DNA from: Beverwykella pulmonaria
Lineage: Eukaryota > Ascomycota > Dothideomycetes > Pleosporales > Melanommataceae
DNA: 64,000 bases
Reading direction: 5' to 3'
Assembly (NCBI GenBank): GCA_001599595.1
Contig: BCHH01000002.1
Span: 2,260,053 to 2,324,052, forward strand
Part shown: positions 12,462 through 23,505 of the stretch, piece by piece
How the letters are laid out: every line of letters starts with the position of its first letter
Position numbering within the stretch: position 1 is the first letter of the stretch
Notes under the pieces: model-generated
Seen by the model: only the letters and a program-made list of their open reading frames with translations
Database searches by the model: none
What the model was told of the DNA's origin: nothing
Made by a program: the position numbers and the translations under genes

Positions 12462-14777
12462 TTATTTGAGGAATATCTTCTTGCGCTCCGGTTCTGCATC
12501 CCAAAATGCCTCAATTAAGCACATTCCTACACCTACTCTCTCCACCATCACATCGTCTCTCCTTTCAATCACCAAGACATCGTAAGACTGCCACTTGAGT
12601 TGAAAATCGTATACATCAAAGTAAGAAATAGCTCCTCTCTCCATACTCTTCGTGCGGAGTTCATGACGTTCGGCATAGCCAGATCGAATAGATACGACGT
12701 CTGAGTCGTCTGGAGGAGGGGATCTAGAATCCTCATTACCTTCACCGTAAGATGTTCGTGATATTACTATGCACTCGAGCGTTTCCGTGTCGAAGTTTGG
12801 GTTTGGAGAGTGGATATAGACGATGCCACAAAAAGAATCGAAGCGGTCGTAAAGGGTGTGTGATTTGATATCAGGTCCTGGGATTGCGTGGATATCCTTT
12901 TCCAGAGAGAGTGTTCCCGGTCGGGAAAATATTCGCGCCGACAAAGCGAAGAAAGCTAATGCGTGAGAGCCTTCACAGAGAAATTGATGTGTTTTCATAC
13001 TCTCCGGAATAGATTCTGAAATGGGATGAGCAAAATGAAGATCCGGTGCATTATCGTCGACGTAATACGGCGCAAGGCGAATATCGCGGTCTGGTACCAG
13101 ACTCCATCCGGTGCAATTGTCTCCGTCTATTCCACGCCAGTCATCCGTGGTGAATTCAGTCTTATCGTCAACGGCATTAATCCAAGCCACTCTACTGAAA
13201 TGGTTCGACTCATAGACCGGGAAGTTTACGGGCCCTTTCCATCCCACCCAACTCCAGGATGGGAAGAGCGGCACTCCAGTATTATCATGTAAACGTCTAT
13301 CGAGGCGAGCTAGTGGGAACCACAAGAGAGAAAGCTCAAGTTCTGAGGATGGCAGGCCGTAGAGAAAGTCTCGTCGAAAATGGGCGTGCATGAGCTTGAG
13401 AATTCCTTGGAACGCATTCAGCCCATCTTCTTGGTATGTGAGCGTACGGTCTGAATAGAAAAGGACGGCCATAGCATATAACTGGATATTTGACATTTTC
13501 AAAACGTGCGCGACGCTATTCGCGATAGGAATACCGAGCAGCCTAGGAACTGGCTTGTTGGGATCATGAGTCGGGAAATGCTGATCTTCTTTGGTGAGGC
13601 CATCTTCGCTCTCGAACATGATACCATCAAGCGCAAAATGAATACATCGGCGAGATAGAGCATGTTCCTGGAATGTCCAGCCACGATTGTGCCAAAACCC
13701 TAGACTAGCTCCAGGGAGATGGATTTGTGTGTTAGCGAGTTGAAGTCCGCGCACATTGTCGACGTACTGTTTCCACCTGTTGGGATAGGGCTGGATACCT
13801 GGTAAGCCAGCATGGCAACTCGATCCGTGAGCAGCTACAATAGTGACAACCGCACAGCTGTATATCAGGTCCATGGCATTGATTTGGGCCATTTTGCCCT
13901 CTCCGTCGTCTTGCACTATACAAAGGCTATCCACCCACAGATAGCGTTCACCAATACCCGAAACAAGATCTATGGCATCCCTTATTGTCTGGGGTAGTTG
14001 ATGGTTCGTTGAGAGACTTCCAGGTTGCCATAGAGACTGATCCGTCGCTTTCGTATTCTGGAAAACTTGAGGTCCTCCCCATACATAGCTTAAGGCTAGG
14101 TACCTGCACCCCAAAGGTCCGCTGACAGGTCTCACGCAGTAATCCACGACGTCGATTACTCGGAAACCTGGTACTGGCCTCGCCGTATTTTGCACTGGAG
14201 AGAATTGAGAAACCCATCTGCGGGTGGTTTCCAAAACAGTTTGGTCGCTGACTCGACGCCCTTCTAACGGAGCATGGTGACCATCCACGATTCTCTGCAG
14301 GAAGACTTGTTTAAAGCGTCGGAAACCGCGGTTGATGTCTGTCAATTCAATCGCCAAATCATAAATCTCATAATCAATGAATTCCTTTTTGGAATTGCCA
14401 AGCGTGCAAAAGACGAATTGCCATGGACACGCTCCGAACTCGTATTCTAGTAGTCGTTCTGGATCCGTTTCGCACGCAGCTGCAATGGAGCGGATTACAA
14501 GGCGGCAAAAGTTGCAGCGGTCGCACTTCTCTAGTATCTCAAACAAAAAACCTAGAGAGAGGTCTGGAAAGTGAAATTCTTGTGTTTCGCTTATCCAGGG
14601 GATCTTGATTGGGCGCGGTTTGTCTTCATCGTTGATCGTTGATCTGAAGTGTCGGTATCGGGCGTCCTGGAAGTTGTTTTGGAGGAGCCATGGAAAGTTA
14701 ATTTGAGAGCATATGCGACATAGATCTTCGAAGGTTTCATCCAATGAAGAGGACATATAGTAGGGCTTGTTGGTCAT
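12462..14777 (-). CDS. HET-domain (heterokaryon incompatibility) protein
   Basis: A single uninterrupted exon encodes 771 residues from the ATG at 14777 to a TAA at 12464-12462. Residues about 225-375 form a HET domain: CRYLALSYVWGG, RYLWVDSLCIVQDD, VTIVAAHGSSCHAGLPG and the later GWTFQEHALSRRC. The N-terminal part holds Cys pairs (LCRICSQI near 20, CDRCNFCRL near 85) usual in the variable region of these proteins. The C-terminal end (GVGMCLIEAFWDAEPE) also fits the family. HET proteins trigger cell death when genetically different hyphae fuse; the domain is TIR-like. No partner gene such as a NACHT or HET-S-type gene lies next to it. The frame looks intact, so it may be functional. Confidence 0.93.
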   Translation of the reverse strand: MTNKPYYMSSSLDETFEDLCRICSQINFPWLLQNNFQDARYRHFRSTINDEDKPRPIKIPWISETQEFHFPDLSLGFLFEILEKCDRCNFCRLVIRSIAAACETDPERLLEYEFGACPWQFVFCTLGNSKKEFIDYEIYDLAIELTDINRGFRRFKQVFLQRIVDGHHAPLEGRRVSDQTVLETTRRWVSQFSPVQNTARPVPGFRVIDVVDYCVRPVSGPLGCRYLALSYVWGGPQVFQNTKATDQSLWQPGSLSTNHQLPQTIRDAIDLVSGIGERYLWVDSLCIVQDDGEGKMAQINAMDLIYSCAVVTIVAAHGSSCHAGLPGIQPYPNRWKQYVDNVRGLQLANTQIHLPGASLGFWHNRGWTFQEHALSRRCIHFALDGIMFESEDGLTKEDQHFPTHDPNKPVPRLLGIPIANSVAHVLKMSNIQLYAMAVLFYSDRTLTYQEDGLNAFQGILKLMHAHFRRDFLYGLPSSELELSLLWFPLARLDRRLHDNTGVPLFPSWSWVGWKGPVNFPVYESNHFSRVAWINAVDDKTEFTTDDWRGIDGDNCTGWSLVPDRDIRLAPYYVDDNAPDLHFAHPISESIPESMKTHQFLCEGSHALAFFALSARIFSRPGTLSLEKDIHAIPGPDIKSHTLYDRFDSFCGIVYIHSPNPNFDTETLECIVISRTSYGEGNEDSRSPPPDDSDVVSIRSGYAERHELRTKSMERGAISYFDVYDFQLKWQSYDVLVIERRDDVMVERVGVGMCLIEAFWDAEPERKKIFLK

Positions 14778-15361
14778 TGCTGAGTATGTGTACCTCGGGG
14801 TAAGTGTAATAGCTCTCCAACGCTGATGCCTTTACCGAGCCGAATAGCGTACACGCTGAGCGTAAGGAAGCTTAGGTCGCTCGGGCAGCAGAAAAGCAAC
14901 TCCGCTGGGACATACAATTGTCTAAAAAGAGGAATATACGTAATAAAAAGGCTCCTACACCTCCTCTAGATGCATCTAAGGAGCCAGAGGCTGTTGATGT
15001 GGATATAGCATCCATCCTAGACGCGGTGCCTGCATCTGGCCCTGTCACACGCACTCGCAACATACAGCTCCCGCTATCGCACATAATTTGTCGTTGTTAA
15101 TTAGTTTATATAGCAGCTCTAAGTGCTACAACAAAAAAGCTAGTGATTTTACGATCTATATACCGCTGTGGAGCCTCATTTGTTAGTGATGTTCGGCGTT
15201 CGAGAGTGATCGTCAGGTGGGGGCGATCGCCAGGCGGTGAGTCACATGATGTCGCGTGAAGTTCGTGTTACTAATTTACCTCTCAATGACTCGGAGCGCG
15301 ACTTCCAACTCTGCGAATTCTGGAAATAACCCCCACCGCCCCCACCATCCCACACATCATT
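14778..15361 (+). other. intergenic with a coding-like fragment
   Basis: A plus-strand frame at about 14890-15097 is unusually rich in Lys, Arg and Pro and then acidic (KRNIRNKKAPTPP, DVDIASILDAVP), ending in a stop. It has no plausible start of its own. It could be the C-terminal tail of a decayed transposase or nuclear protein; I cannot assign it. The rest should carry the divergent promoters of the HET gene and the PD-(D/E)XK-like gene. Confidence 0.3.
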
Positions 15362-16789
15362 ATGGCAACACCGCTGCCTATGTCGCCTTCCATTCTCACC
15401 GAAAAAAGCATGCGCATCTCCTCCTGGCTCGACGAGCTCCCACCAACATCTCCCGTAGAGGAACAACACCAACTGCTGAAGCGCAAGCGTGCTAGCTCAG
15501 AGCCCACAGACGTACACCACCTCAACGCTATGGACACACATCGCAGCCCTAGCAATCGCCAGCGGCGGAATATAGCTGGCTTGTCTCCAACGCAAAGCGT
15601 ATCAGCCTCCAGCACTCACGCAGGCGCCTCGACGCCTCGACGCGGAAATATCCTACCGCGCGACGTAATTGCGGCGCTGAGAGTTGCATCGCCTCCGATC
15701 ACGACCCAACCACTGTGCGGGGTGAAGCCAGAGCCTCCTGCGCGAGTGATAGCTGTGATAGCGCGACTCCAGGACGGGCTGTATCAGGGCTGGATACCCG
15801 GGTGGCTTGAGGTGCGTATCAGCGTGCAGCTGTCTATTGCTAGTGCTGGCTAATTTGTTACAGAAAGCAATTGAAGCTAATACAGACATTGGCTTCCAAC
15901 CATTTGAGCCTACTGCCTTCAGCAAGACGGCTACACGCGATCTCTCTGACCCCAATCTTGACCCTGCCATCCGTGCTGAGTTAGAATACACATTAAAGAA
16001 GGTGGGGAAGATATTCAACTCGGCGTATGAATGCTATATTGGTGGCCGCGACGAAAATGCGTGGTGCTACGATGTGGTCATGCCAATGGTGAAGCTGGCG
16101 CTCCGGCTGTACGCCAAGGGCAAACTCCGTGTCCAGAGCGTGTACTTCTACTCTACCCAACCTACTTAAAAAATACTAACTATGGCAGGCAAACCCAGGA
16201 CATTGACCCTACGTTCCTCTCGCACGCTGCTGATGCATCCGGCAAGCAGCGCGCTCTTGACCGAAAGGATTACACACTCTACTACTCGAGCAACGCATTG
16301 CCTTTTCAATCTCTGTATGCAAGCCTTCGCCAGCACGGAAATTATTGCGTTAGCCATACCACCGACGCCTTTACTAGGGCCACGGCTGTCTTCTCCGGCA
16401 TCGAGGTCAAGGGCCCTGACGGCAACAGGAACGAGGCCGAATACCAGCTTAGCATATGGATGGCGGCAAGTCTGCGCAAGAAAGCGGAGCTGGGACGACT
16501 CGCGGGCCTGTCTGACACTACCTGCCTCGTGGAACCGGGCTTCACTGTTGTAGGACACGACCTGTATTTCTATATCGCATATCTGGAATCTGGCGAAAGC
16601 GGAGCGGTACGCATTCTACAGTTTGGCCATGCTGCAACGAATAGTGTGTCGGGCGTTTTCAAACAGCTGAGGATTTGGCGGAACGTCGTGGAATACGGCC
16701 TTGACGAGGGCCCGGACGGTTTCTGGGGTGGGTTCTTGAAGTCGGTGTTGGAGAGATTGGCGGGTGGTGATGATTGGGCTGTCGACTAA
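15362..16789 (+). CDS. PD-(D/E)XK nuclease-like domain protein
   Basis: Three exons, 15362-15811, 15864-16141 and 16189-16789, join in frame to about 442 residues. The N-terminal 110 residues are Ser/Pro/Arg-rich and probably disordered (ISSWLDELPPTSP, LLKRKRASSE). The remainder matches the lineage-specific fungal family annotated as PD-(D/E)XK nuclease-like: ENAWCYDVVMPMVKLAL, VQTQDIDPTFL, DRKDYTLYYS, NEAEYQLSIWMAA and VVGHDLYFYIAY. In that family the conserved Asp/Glu and Lys residues are thought to form a restriction-endonuclease-like site, but no activity is established. The palindromic repeat and assembly gap begin only about 20 bp after its stop codon, so a downstream rearrangement cannot be excluded. 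Confidence 0.8.
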
Positions 16790-16808
16790 CGCCAACGCAA
16801 GATCACGA

Positions 16809-17038
16809 CCCACAAAGACATGGCTTAGCACGAACCACATGGCATATTACGACCCACAAAAACACGGCATATCACGACCCACAAGAACACGGCATATCAC
16901 AACCCNNNNNNNNNNNNNNNNNNNNNNNNNNNNNNNNNNNNGGGTTGTGATATGCCGTGTTCTTGTGGGTCGTGATATGCCGTGTTTTTGTGGGTCGTAA
17001 TATGCCATGTGGTTCGTGCTAAGCCATGTCTTTGTGGG
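16809..17038. repeat. 97-bp inverted repeat around an assembly gap
   Basis: Two 97-bp arms, 16809-16905 and 16942-17038, are exact reverse complements and meet at 36 N. Each arm is built of about four degenerate units of roughly 24-25 bp, with a core like GTGATATGCCGTGT followed by a TTGTGGGTC-like spacer. Symmetry ends sharply at 16808 and 17039. This may be a real hairpin-forming palindrome made of tandem repeats, or an artefact where two contig ends of one tandem array were joined in opposite orientation. Confidence 0.9.
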
Positions 17039-17861
17039 CAAAATCAAATATTCTGGCAAAGGGTCCGAACACAGAGAATGGGTTTGATCGTAGAATAGCT
17101 AGAGCATTATTAATTTGGTAGCAATAGAGCTCCATCTCTACTTTGGATTTATGCTGTGAAGTTATTGTCTTTGCCTGCTTTAATACAATTGTTGGCAACG
17201 TGTATAAAATAGGACGCGAAACGGAATCCTCCCAGCAGGAGCAACACTCGAACTCCTCGCTTCCCTAATGCATCAATTTGGCATCGAGCGTAGGGGGCTG
17301 ATGGTCCAGTTTCTCCCTCTGACAACCAATTATCTGTACAGTCGCTTGCCAAAAGTCTCCCAACACTTCTAAATTCGTAGAAAATCGAGATTTGAGAGCT
17401 TAATTGCTAGAGCATAAATAAACCGCCCAGTATGATAATAAGTAAGATATTGGCCTAGAGGCCATTAAGGAAGGTGCTCTGGAGCTTAATATATTGTTTG
17501 CCAGCCCCTAAATTTTTATTGTGACGGTGCTGCTCACCAGGCTCACTGCGAGTCACATGATCGCGTGACGGCTTTGCCTTTCACGGACAACGCGCTCAGG
17601 GCACATCTTTCCAAGTGATGTTTACTACACAACGCCTTAAAACGGCGTCCATAGAGTTCAACAATTTCTATATTAGTTCTGAAAATATCCTGTCCAGCTC
17701 CAAGTTCAGCTCTTTTCCTGTCAAACTCCTACCCTTCCAGCACCGCTTTGACTTTGTCCACTTCGCGCCCTCACAGTTCCGGTTTCTCATCTTTCTCGGC
17801 ATTCATCTCAATTCTTCTCTCAGCTTCCATCTCGGCTAGAATGGCAAGCAAATTTGGGTTA
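17039..17861. other. intergenic, no gene
   Basis: AT-rich sequence without a supported coding frame. It contains the presumed 3' flank of the decayed minus-strand gene that ends at 17862. Confidence 0.35.
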
Positions 17862-19491
17862 TTATGATTTGGGGGCGGGGACGGTAAATCCAATTTTCGT
17901 CGCGGTCTTTCTTCTTTTCCAACGCACAATCACGAAAATGAAGGCGACGAGTGCAACAATGATAGCGACCCCACCTGCCGCTAACACTCCGATTACTGCT
18001 CCCGATAAACGTACTGGAGATTTCGCGGCTGCATTTGACGGTTGATCAGAACTTATTGCCTATGTCGTACTGGGTCCAGGAGATGGGGGTTATATCTGTT
18101 TTGGATACATTCCCGTCGTTTCCGCAGAATTCATTGATGACTCCATTTGCCTCGTCGAGTGCTCTCAGCGTGCCCATTTGAGCTCTTGTGTCCGCCTGCC
18201 AGAGCGAGAATGAATGTGAGTTGTGGTTGACGCTCAGATACGCAGAGGTGAGTAATAAGCGACCAATGACTAGGAGGTCATTGAAGTTAACTGTTGGATA
18301 GAGTTCAACACGAGGTTGCGCACGGACTCTTCTGAGTACACCTGGCCACTGGACGTTGAGATGATGCGGTCTGGCATAACCGGCTCAGTATTCGGAACGC
18401 GTATGGAGAGGCTGTTTTGCAGGGAAATTGTCAAGTCGTCGTAGTACCTATGGTTTCATCTGGCCAGTAATAACCTTCGTGCTGATGTGGCGCAGAGAAG
18501 TGAACTTACGTGTCTTCAGGTTGGTATAACATAATGAATAAATTGATACCCTTACTTCTTCTCTCCAAACCACCAGGGAAACGACCTCCTGCCAGCTCTT
18601 GGAACCTCTTCCAGTAATCAAATGGAATTTTCATTAACCCTGTAAAACTAGCTGCAATACAGGCTTGCATAACAGACGATCGTGAGCCTCTAAAGATGCT
18701 CGAGTCTGTTCCATTAGGCCAATTGAGCGATATATCATTAATTGTAAACAGCATCCCTGTGGAACAATTGTATTTGTAGTTCAACCATCCTGTGACGTTC
18801 TGCAAGGCTCCCGCAACACACTGGTCTAATCCCGCCACGATAAGCGCACTGGAAGTCTGTTGGCTTTGAGGTCCACCAACTAATCCCCAAAATATAAAAT
18901 ACGTCCGTAACCCAATGTGTCCGGCTTCTTTCAGCATGTGTAAGAGCGACGAGTTCTGACCTAGCCCAAGCTTCGCTTGGCTGATCAAAGCTGAGTTTAA
19001 GTCTTGATTGGGATTTCCAAAGGTGAAGTTTTTAAGTGATACATTCGGTGTGATTTTCCATATGTCTTTTACCCACAATGAATTCTCCATGTCGATTTCC
19101 GTTCAGTTCTCTGCAGTTGCATTGGTTGTCGAGAGGGACGCGTTGTACTGTCTACCACGAAAGAATACACAGGCCATATCTGTGTAACTTTTATCACAGA
19201 AGGCATTTTGTCCGTAAATGTAGCTTTTGTTTCGATCCCTAATTAAGCGTGAGGTTAGAGTATGTTGTATGTGACTATGGCGACACTGAGAGTACTTACG
19301 CACTAGCAAAACAGGGAGATATTCTGCAGTGAAGATCCCACTTGGAGTTAGATGCCTCTGATCTTCGCCTTGTTTAAGAGCACGATATCCTCAATGGGTA
19401 TAGACAATGGTCTCCGTTGACAAGCTGCTATTGCCAGCGGAGTGAGCAATCCCAACCATGATAGGGCTAATACTGCGCTGAAGCAATACAT
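17862..19491 (-). pseudogene. decayed aspartic-protease-like membrane protein
   Basis: Minus-strand pieces line up in order as one gene. An N-terminal signal peptide (MYCFSAVLALSWLGLL, start 19491) is followed by KAKIRGI. Next come SYIYGQNAFCDKSYTDMAC and FFRGRQYNASLS, then a 190-residue stretch at 19090-18506 (LGLGQNSSLLHML, FIFWGLVGG). Then YYDDLTISLQNSLSI, then a region ending DLLVIGRLLLTSAYL. Last is a transmembrane helix (LSGAVIGVLAAGGVAIIVAL) with a basic tail RWKRRK. The layout matches fungal single-pass proteins with an aspartic-peptidase-like ectodomain. Breaks: TAA directly after RGI near 19350, TAG near 19308, TGA near 19100, and frame changes near 18290 and 18050. These stops and shifts cannot all be explained by introns. 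Confidence 0.75.
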
Positions 19492-20232
19492 AACGAATGA
19501 ATAGGATTGAGTGACAAGAAGGAAAGTGGATGGATCTACCTAAATGAATGTTCACGAAGCAGGAAGGCAAATGAAAATTGCGTAGTAAGGGTACCCCCAA
19601 GGAAATTGGGTATATATTGAATGATTGAGTCATAAGTTTTCGATGGTTTGGAACAGGCATCGGGCATGGGCAATCAGCCCCGCTGAATTGATACTTAATC
19701 TTCCTGAGCGTTGGCTGATTGACTCCTAATTCTTAGCATCATGGTGCTGTAAGCTGGCTGAAATCAAGAAGAAATTCCACGAGTGGTATCCTTGTTAGCG
19801 AATTCAAGAGAGAGAAAAGAGTTGCGATGGTCAAAAATGGTGAAATATGACGATGGAAATCGAGTTCGAGAATTGTTGTCGCAATATTGAGTCCGACTAT
19901 AAACGCCACATCAGAATCCTGGGATCTCTTGGGTAAATGCGTTCCTGCACGGAAACGTGATTGCGACAAGGGTCTCGGCGCATAGTTTAGAATGCACCGC
20001 TGTGATACGCGGGATTATGCGCCGACGGTCTTAAAATAAGCGACTGTGCCGCTCGCGAGAAAGGTATCTCTAAGGCGTTCGCTTGTACAGCTTCGCGATT
20101 TCTTTGTTCAGTCTTCCTAGTCCTTGCTACCTCTCTCTAATAGAGGAGCCCTACGGAATCAGTCTCTGTACGCCTACTTTTACAACTCTACTAGATTTTC
20201 CCTCAAGTCCGTTGGATTGCTATTTCCTAGTT
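19492..20232. other. intergenic between divergent genes
   Basis: No gene is recognised. It would hold the promoter of the decayed protease-like gene on one side and of the DUF3431 gene on the other. Confidence 0.35.
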
Positions 20233-21330
20233 ATGCGCTCCCGGCGTCAATTCAATCTAGCGATTGGAACAGCTTGGGTCATCATCGGACTCTTCTCTTT
20301 CCATTACTACTTTGAGAAAAATGAAGATTCATGGAAGAGGTTTTCAGGCTCGTTCCAACCCACGATATATGAAAATGCAGCGCATGAAACGACCAAGTCG
20401 TTGATACAAGGTTTTTCATATCCAACAGCAAAAATGATTGCGTCTCCTGCCTCGTATGTCTCACTATCATATGACAGCTGGAATCTGAGCTAAAATATGC
20501 ATTAGAAAAACTCAATCATCGTCGATCCTAGAATCAGCACCTACTTCATCATCCTCAGCTCAGGCCAATGCGCCGCCAACTAGCCTTCCAGATCGTATTA
20601 TTGTGATGGGTAAGGTTAAATCAGAAGACACTACTTGGGTTCAAGAACATCTTCCAGAATGGCAAAGCGCCATATACACTGTAGATGATCCAAACACAAC
20701 AGCCTTACATACGTCCGTAAATAAGGGACGTGAGGCTGTGCCCTACTTAACATATCTTGTAGACAATTATCATTCCCTCCCTTCTACAATCTCCTTTTTA
20801 CATGCGCATCGAAAAGGCTATCCTGAGGCGTGGCACAACGACGCTCCAAATTACGACAATGTTGTAGCGATGCAGACTCTAAACATCAATTTCATCCAGA
20901 AGAACGGATATGCCAACCTCCGATGTATTGGCGACCCCGGCTGTCCTGGAGAAGTCCAGCCATTTCGAGATCCGCCCGAGGAACATCGCACCATCGAAGC
21001 AGCGATGCCGGACGCATGGCGAGATTTGTTCAACAACACGGAAGTGCCGCACATATTAGCGACACCATGTTGCGGTCAATTTGCTGTGTCGAAGGAACAA
21101 GTGCTGAAGAGGCCGCTAGCAGACTATCAGAGATATCTGGACTGGCTGTTTCACACCCCGTTAAATGATGAGACTTCTGGCCGTGTCTTCGAGTATCTGT
21201 GGCACATCATATTTGGACAGGAGCCGATCTAGTAAGTTGCGTTCTCCTCGAAGGAACCACAAGCCTGACTAACAATTATAGTTGTCCTGCGGTCGAAAAG
21301 TGTCATTGTGACGTTTACGGTCGTTGTTGA
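20233..21330 (+). CDS. DUF3431 type II membrane protein
   Basis: Three exons, 20233-20453, 20506-21231 and 21282-21330, give about 331 residues. The ATG at 20233 precedes basic residues and one hydrophobic helix (LAIGTAWVIIGLFSFHYYF), a signal anchor. The lumenal part has DUF3431 features: VQEHLPEWQSAIYTVDD, GREAVPYLTYLVDNYHSLP, FLHAHRKGYPEAWHND, LRCIGDPGCPGE, ATPCCGQFAVSK and WHIIFGQEPI. An apparent stop at 21230-21232 overlaps a GTAAGT donor; splicing to 21282 restores the Cys-rich tail YCPAVEKCHCDVYGRC. The family has a glycosyltransferase-like fold according to annotation and probably works in the secretory pathway. The donor and acceptor are not proven. Confidence 0.87.
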
Positions 21331-21978
21331 GAACCTAAAGATGGCCAGTAATATGGATTGTAAGAACTTCAATGGCAGAGAGAGAAGTTTTAGTACGATG
21401 CGTCGGTACATTTTGGTATGAGTGGATCATACGTGAGTACTTGGCATGGTCCATGTACGGCTGATGAGGTATGGCTGACAAGTATTAAAAGGGTTCCGAC
21501 GCCAAAAATTGAAGGAATGGTCATCGGCTGGACCATGAAGATGGCTGACGAAATGAGTCTTGAAACGGTGGTTGCATCGGTTCCATACGCTGCAGCGATA
21601 TACGAAAAGTCCAATTTAGGTCACGTGGGACAAATTTACTTGAGTCTTAAAGTCCCGACTTCCAATGACAAATGAAAAGAGCATGGAGAAGAGGTCATAA
21701 GGATGTATGAAGGAGTCATCAAGAGGGAGACCAGCTTCGTCAAGATCCCGGTAGATGTTGTAGTTGATGTAGAAATTACGGACAGCTTTGGCTGGTCCTG
21801 TAGATTGCATTTGTTATGGAGCGATAACAGTGCTTAGTGCCACATTCTTATGAGGGGTTCCAGTCTAGCATTACTGGGTACGCATACTTCTCTTCAAGTA
21901 ATTGATTAATACAAAAAGCATACTTGCCGCAGAAAATCAAGACAGGGCTTCTCAACCAACTTCAAAAAAGAAGACTCT

Positions 21979-22305
21979 TCAATTTGTAGACCTGCGAGAG
22001 CGATCGGTCCCGCTTTCACAGCAACGTATTACATGTACTTCCCATTCCTCACGCGCGAAGTAAAGTGCGGTGCTGCTGCTCTCAACATCGCCAACCAACA
22101 GAATGCGCACAGCATAAAGCTTGAAGTGAGAGCTATCGTCAAACTTTTCCCGGTCGTCGATCGTGCGGAGGAAATCCATTAGGAAGTCTTCGCCTTCTCT
22201 ATCTCCCACGACCATCGTTCAGTCCGGATTTACAGTCACTACGCTGTAATCAATAGGGCCAACACTGCCTCCCGCCGCCACAGAGTCCGTCAGTTTGGCT
22301 TTCAT
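21979..22305 (-). pseudogene. possible decayed gene fragment
   Basis: A minus-strand frame from an ATG at 22305 to 21979 contains one internal TGA (after VVTVNPD, near 22224). On both sides it reads as ordinary protein: LTDSVAAGG, then GDREGEDFLMDFLRTIDD, FKLYAVRILLVGD and SSTALYFA. A second piece at 21616-21810 (FYINYNIYRDLDEAGLPLDD) may belong to the same locus. I do not recognise a family with confidence. A changed arginine codon could explain the stop. Confidence 0.3.
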
Positions 22306-23505
22306 GAACCAGGGGGAAAGAGAAATATACGACGCACGGATTTATGAACGTTTTTAATACCTGTGTGCTAACTCACTTCAGCATATTTTGCTCAGCCATT
22401 GACGATTTGTTCCTTAAATTAAATTTTGATGTCACACTGCTTCTACAGGGCTCCAGTCTGTCACAAGGCTTAGAATCACATCATTGATAGCGATCTTTAT
22501 AGAGTCGGTGTTTAGACAGGAAATGATGGTAGTCGGTTAGAAATTGGGAATGTGTCATGCGTATATATGCTATTCTATGCACAGTTCACCTATCAGGTTC
22601 ACTGCACCTTTTGGTAGTTCATGGCCGAGTGGTATAGAGCTTGATCGTGACAGAATGAAGGAGAAATAACCCCAATCACCTCATCCACTCAACAAGGAGC
22701 CTCGAAAAGCTGGAAGGAAAAGCAGCAATATTGAAGCTCTATACGGGAACGGTGTCGCTCTATTGCCATTTAGTCTTCAAATTTGCAAACAGACGGACAG
22801 CGCTTTGTATTTGTAGGTCTCAGGTCGCTAGGCTACACTAACTTAGTCCTTAAAAGGGTATTTGATACAATACATTGCTGTTAATAGTGTAGGCTAAAAG
22901 AAACGCAAGTCTCGGCTATGTGGTGCTACCCTATCTAACGCAAAGTACAGCTCCCAATTCTAGCACACGAGCAACAGGGCCAGGAGAAATAACAGCTCAG
23001 CATACTCGAAGTGACTTCGACATGGTTTGGCACGGACAGTGGACTAACTCCTGCAGTAGTTTATAGAAGTGATCTTTGTTATGTGGTATCTCAAATACAT
23101 GTAACCACGTAGAGAGACGCTTCATAAGGAATTTCACCTCCACTGGAAGTGAGATTGATGTGCACTTTACGTGAGTGACTTGGAATATCGTAGCTAGTCC
23201 CACGACATATGGCGAGTACGACCATGCATTCGTAAGGCAATACCCAAGGTTTGGGATACGGAATGTGGAGAGCATGTCTCTCTCAATTTTTAAATGCTTA
23301 TTACGAAAAGTACTTCAAGATAGATGTTCAAGCATAGTAAAAATATCTTTCACGTGTCAAATTACCAACGATATTGGTAGAAAGAGCAGATAATGAAGTA
23401 GACAATTCAGTATTCAGTATATGCGAATATAAGAAAGATAATACACAAGATCATGGCATGCTATCAACGCCAATGTGAAATCCAAGCCGTTAACCTACTT
23501 CGCAA
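22306..23505. other. gene-poor region
   Basis: No supported gene. A 92-codon minus-strand frame with an ATG at 23275 is not similar to anything I recognise. The region contains AT-rich patches and is probably a mix of untranslated and decayed sequence. Confidence 0.35.

Noticed and set aside
16809..17038. CRISPR array or MITE at the repeat units
   Set aside because: Units are directly joined without spacers, and the organism is a fungus. No target duplication or terminal repeat distinct from the palindrome is seen.
22610..22650. tRNA-like A-box (TGGCCGAGTGG)
   Set aside because: No cloverleaf can be folded and no B-box (GGTTCGANTCC) follows within tRNA distance.
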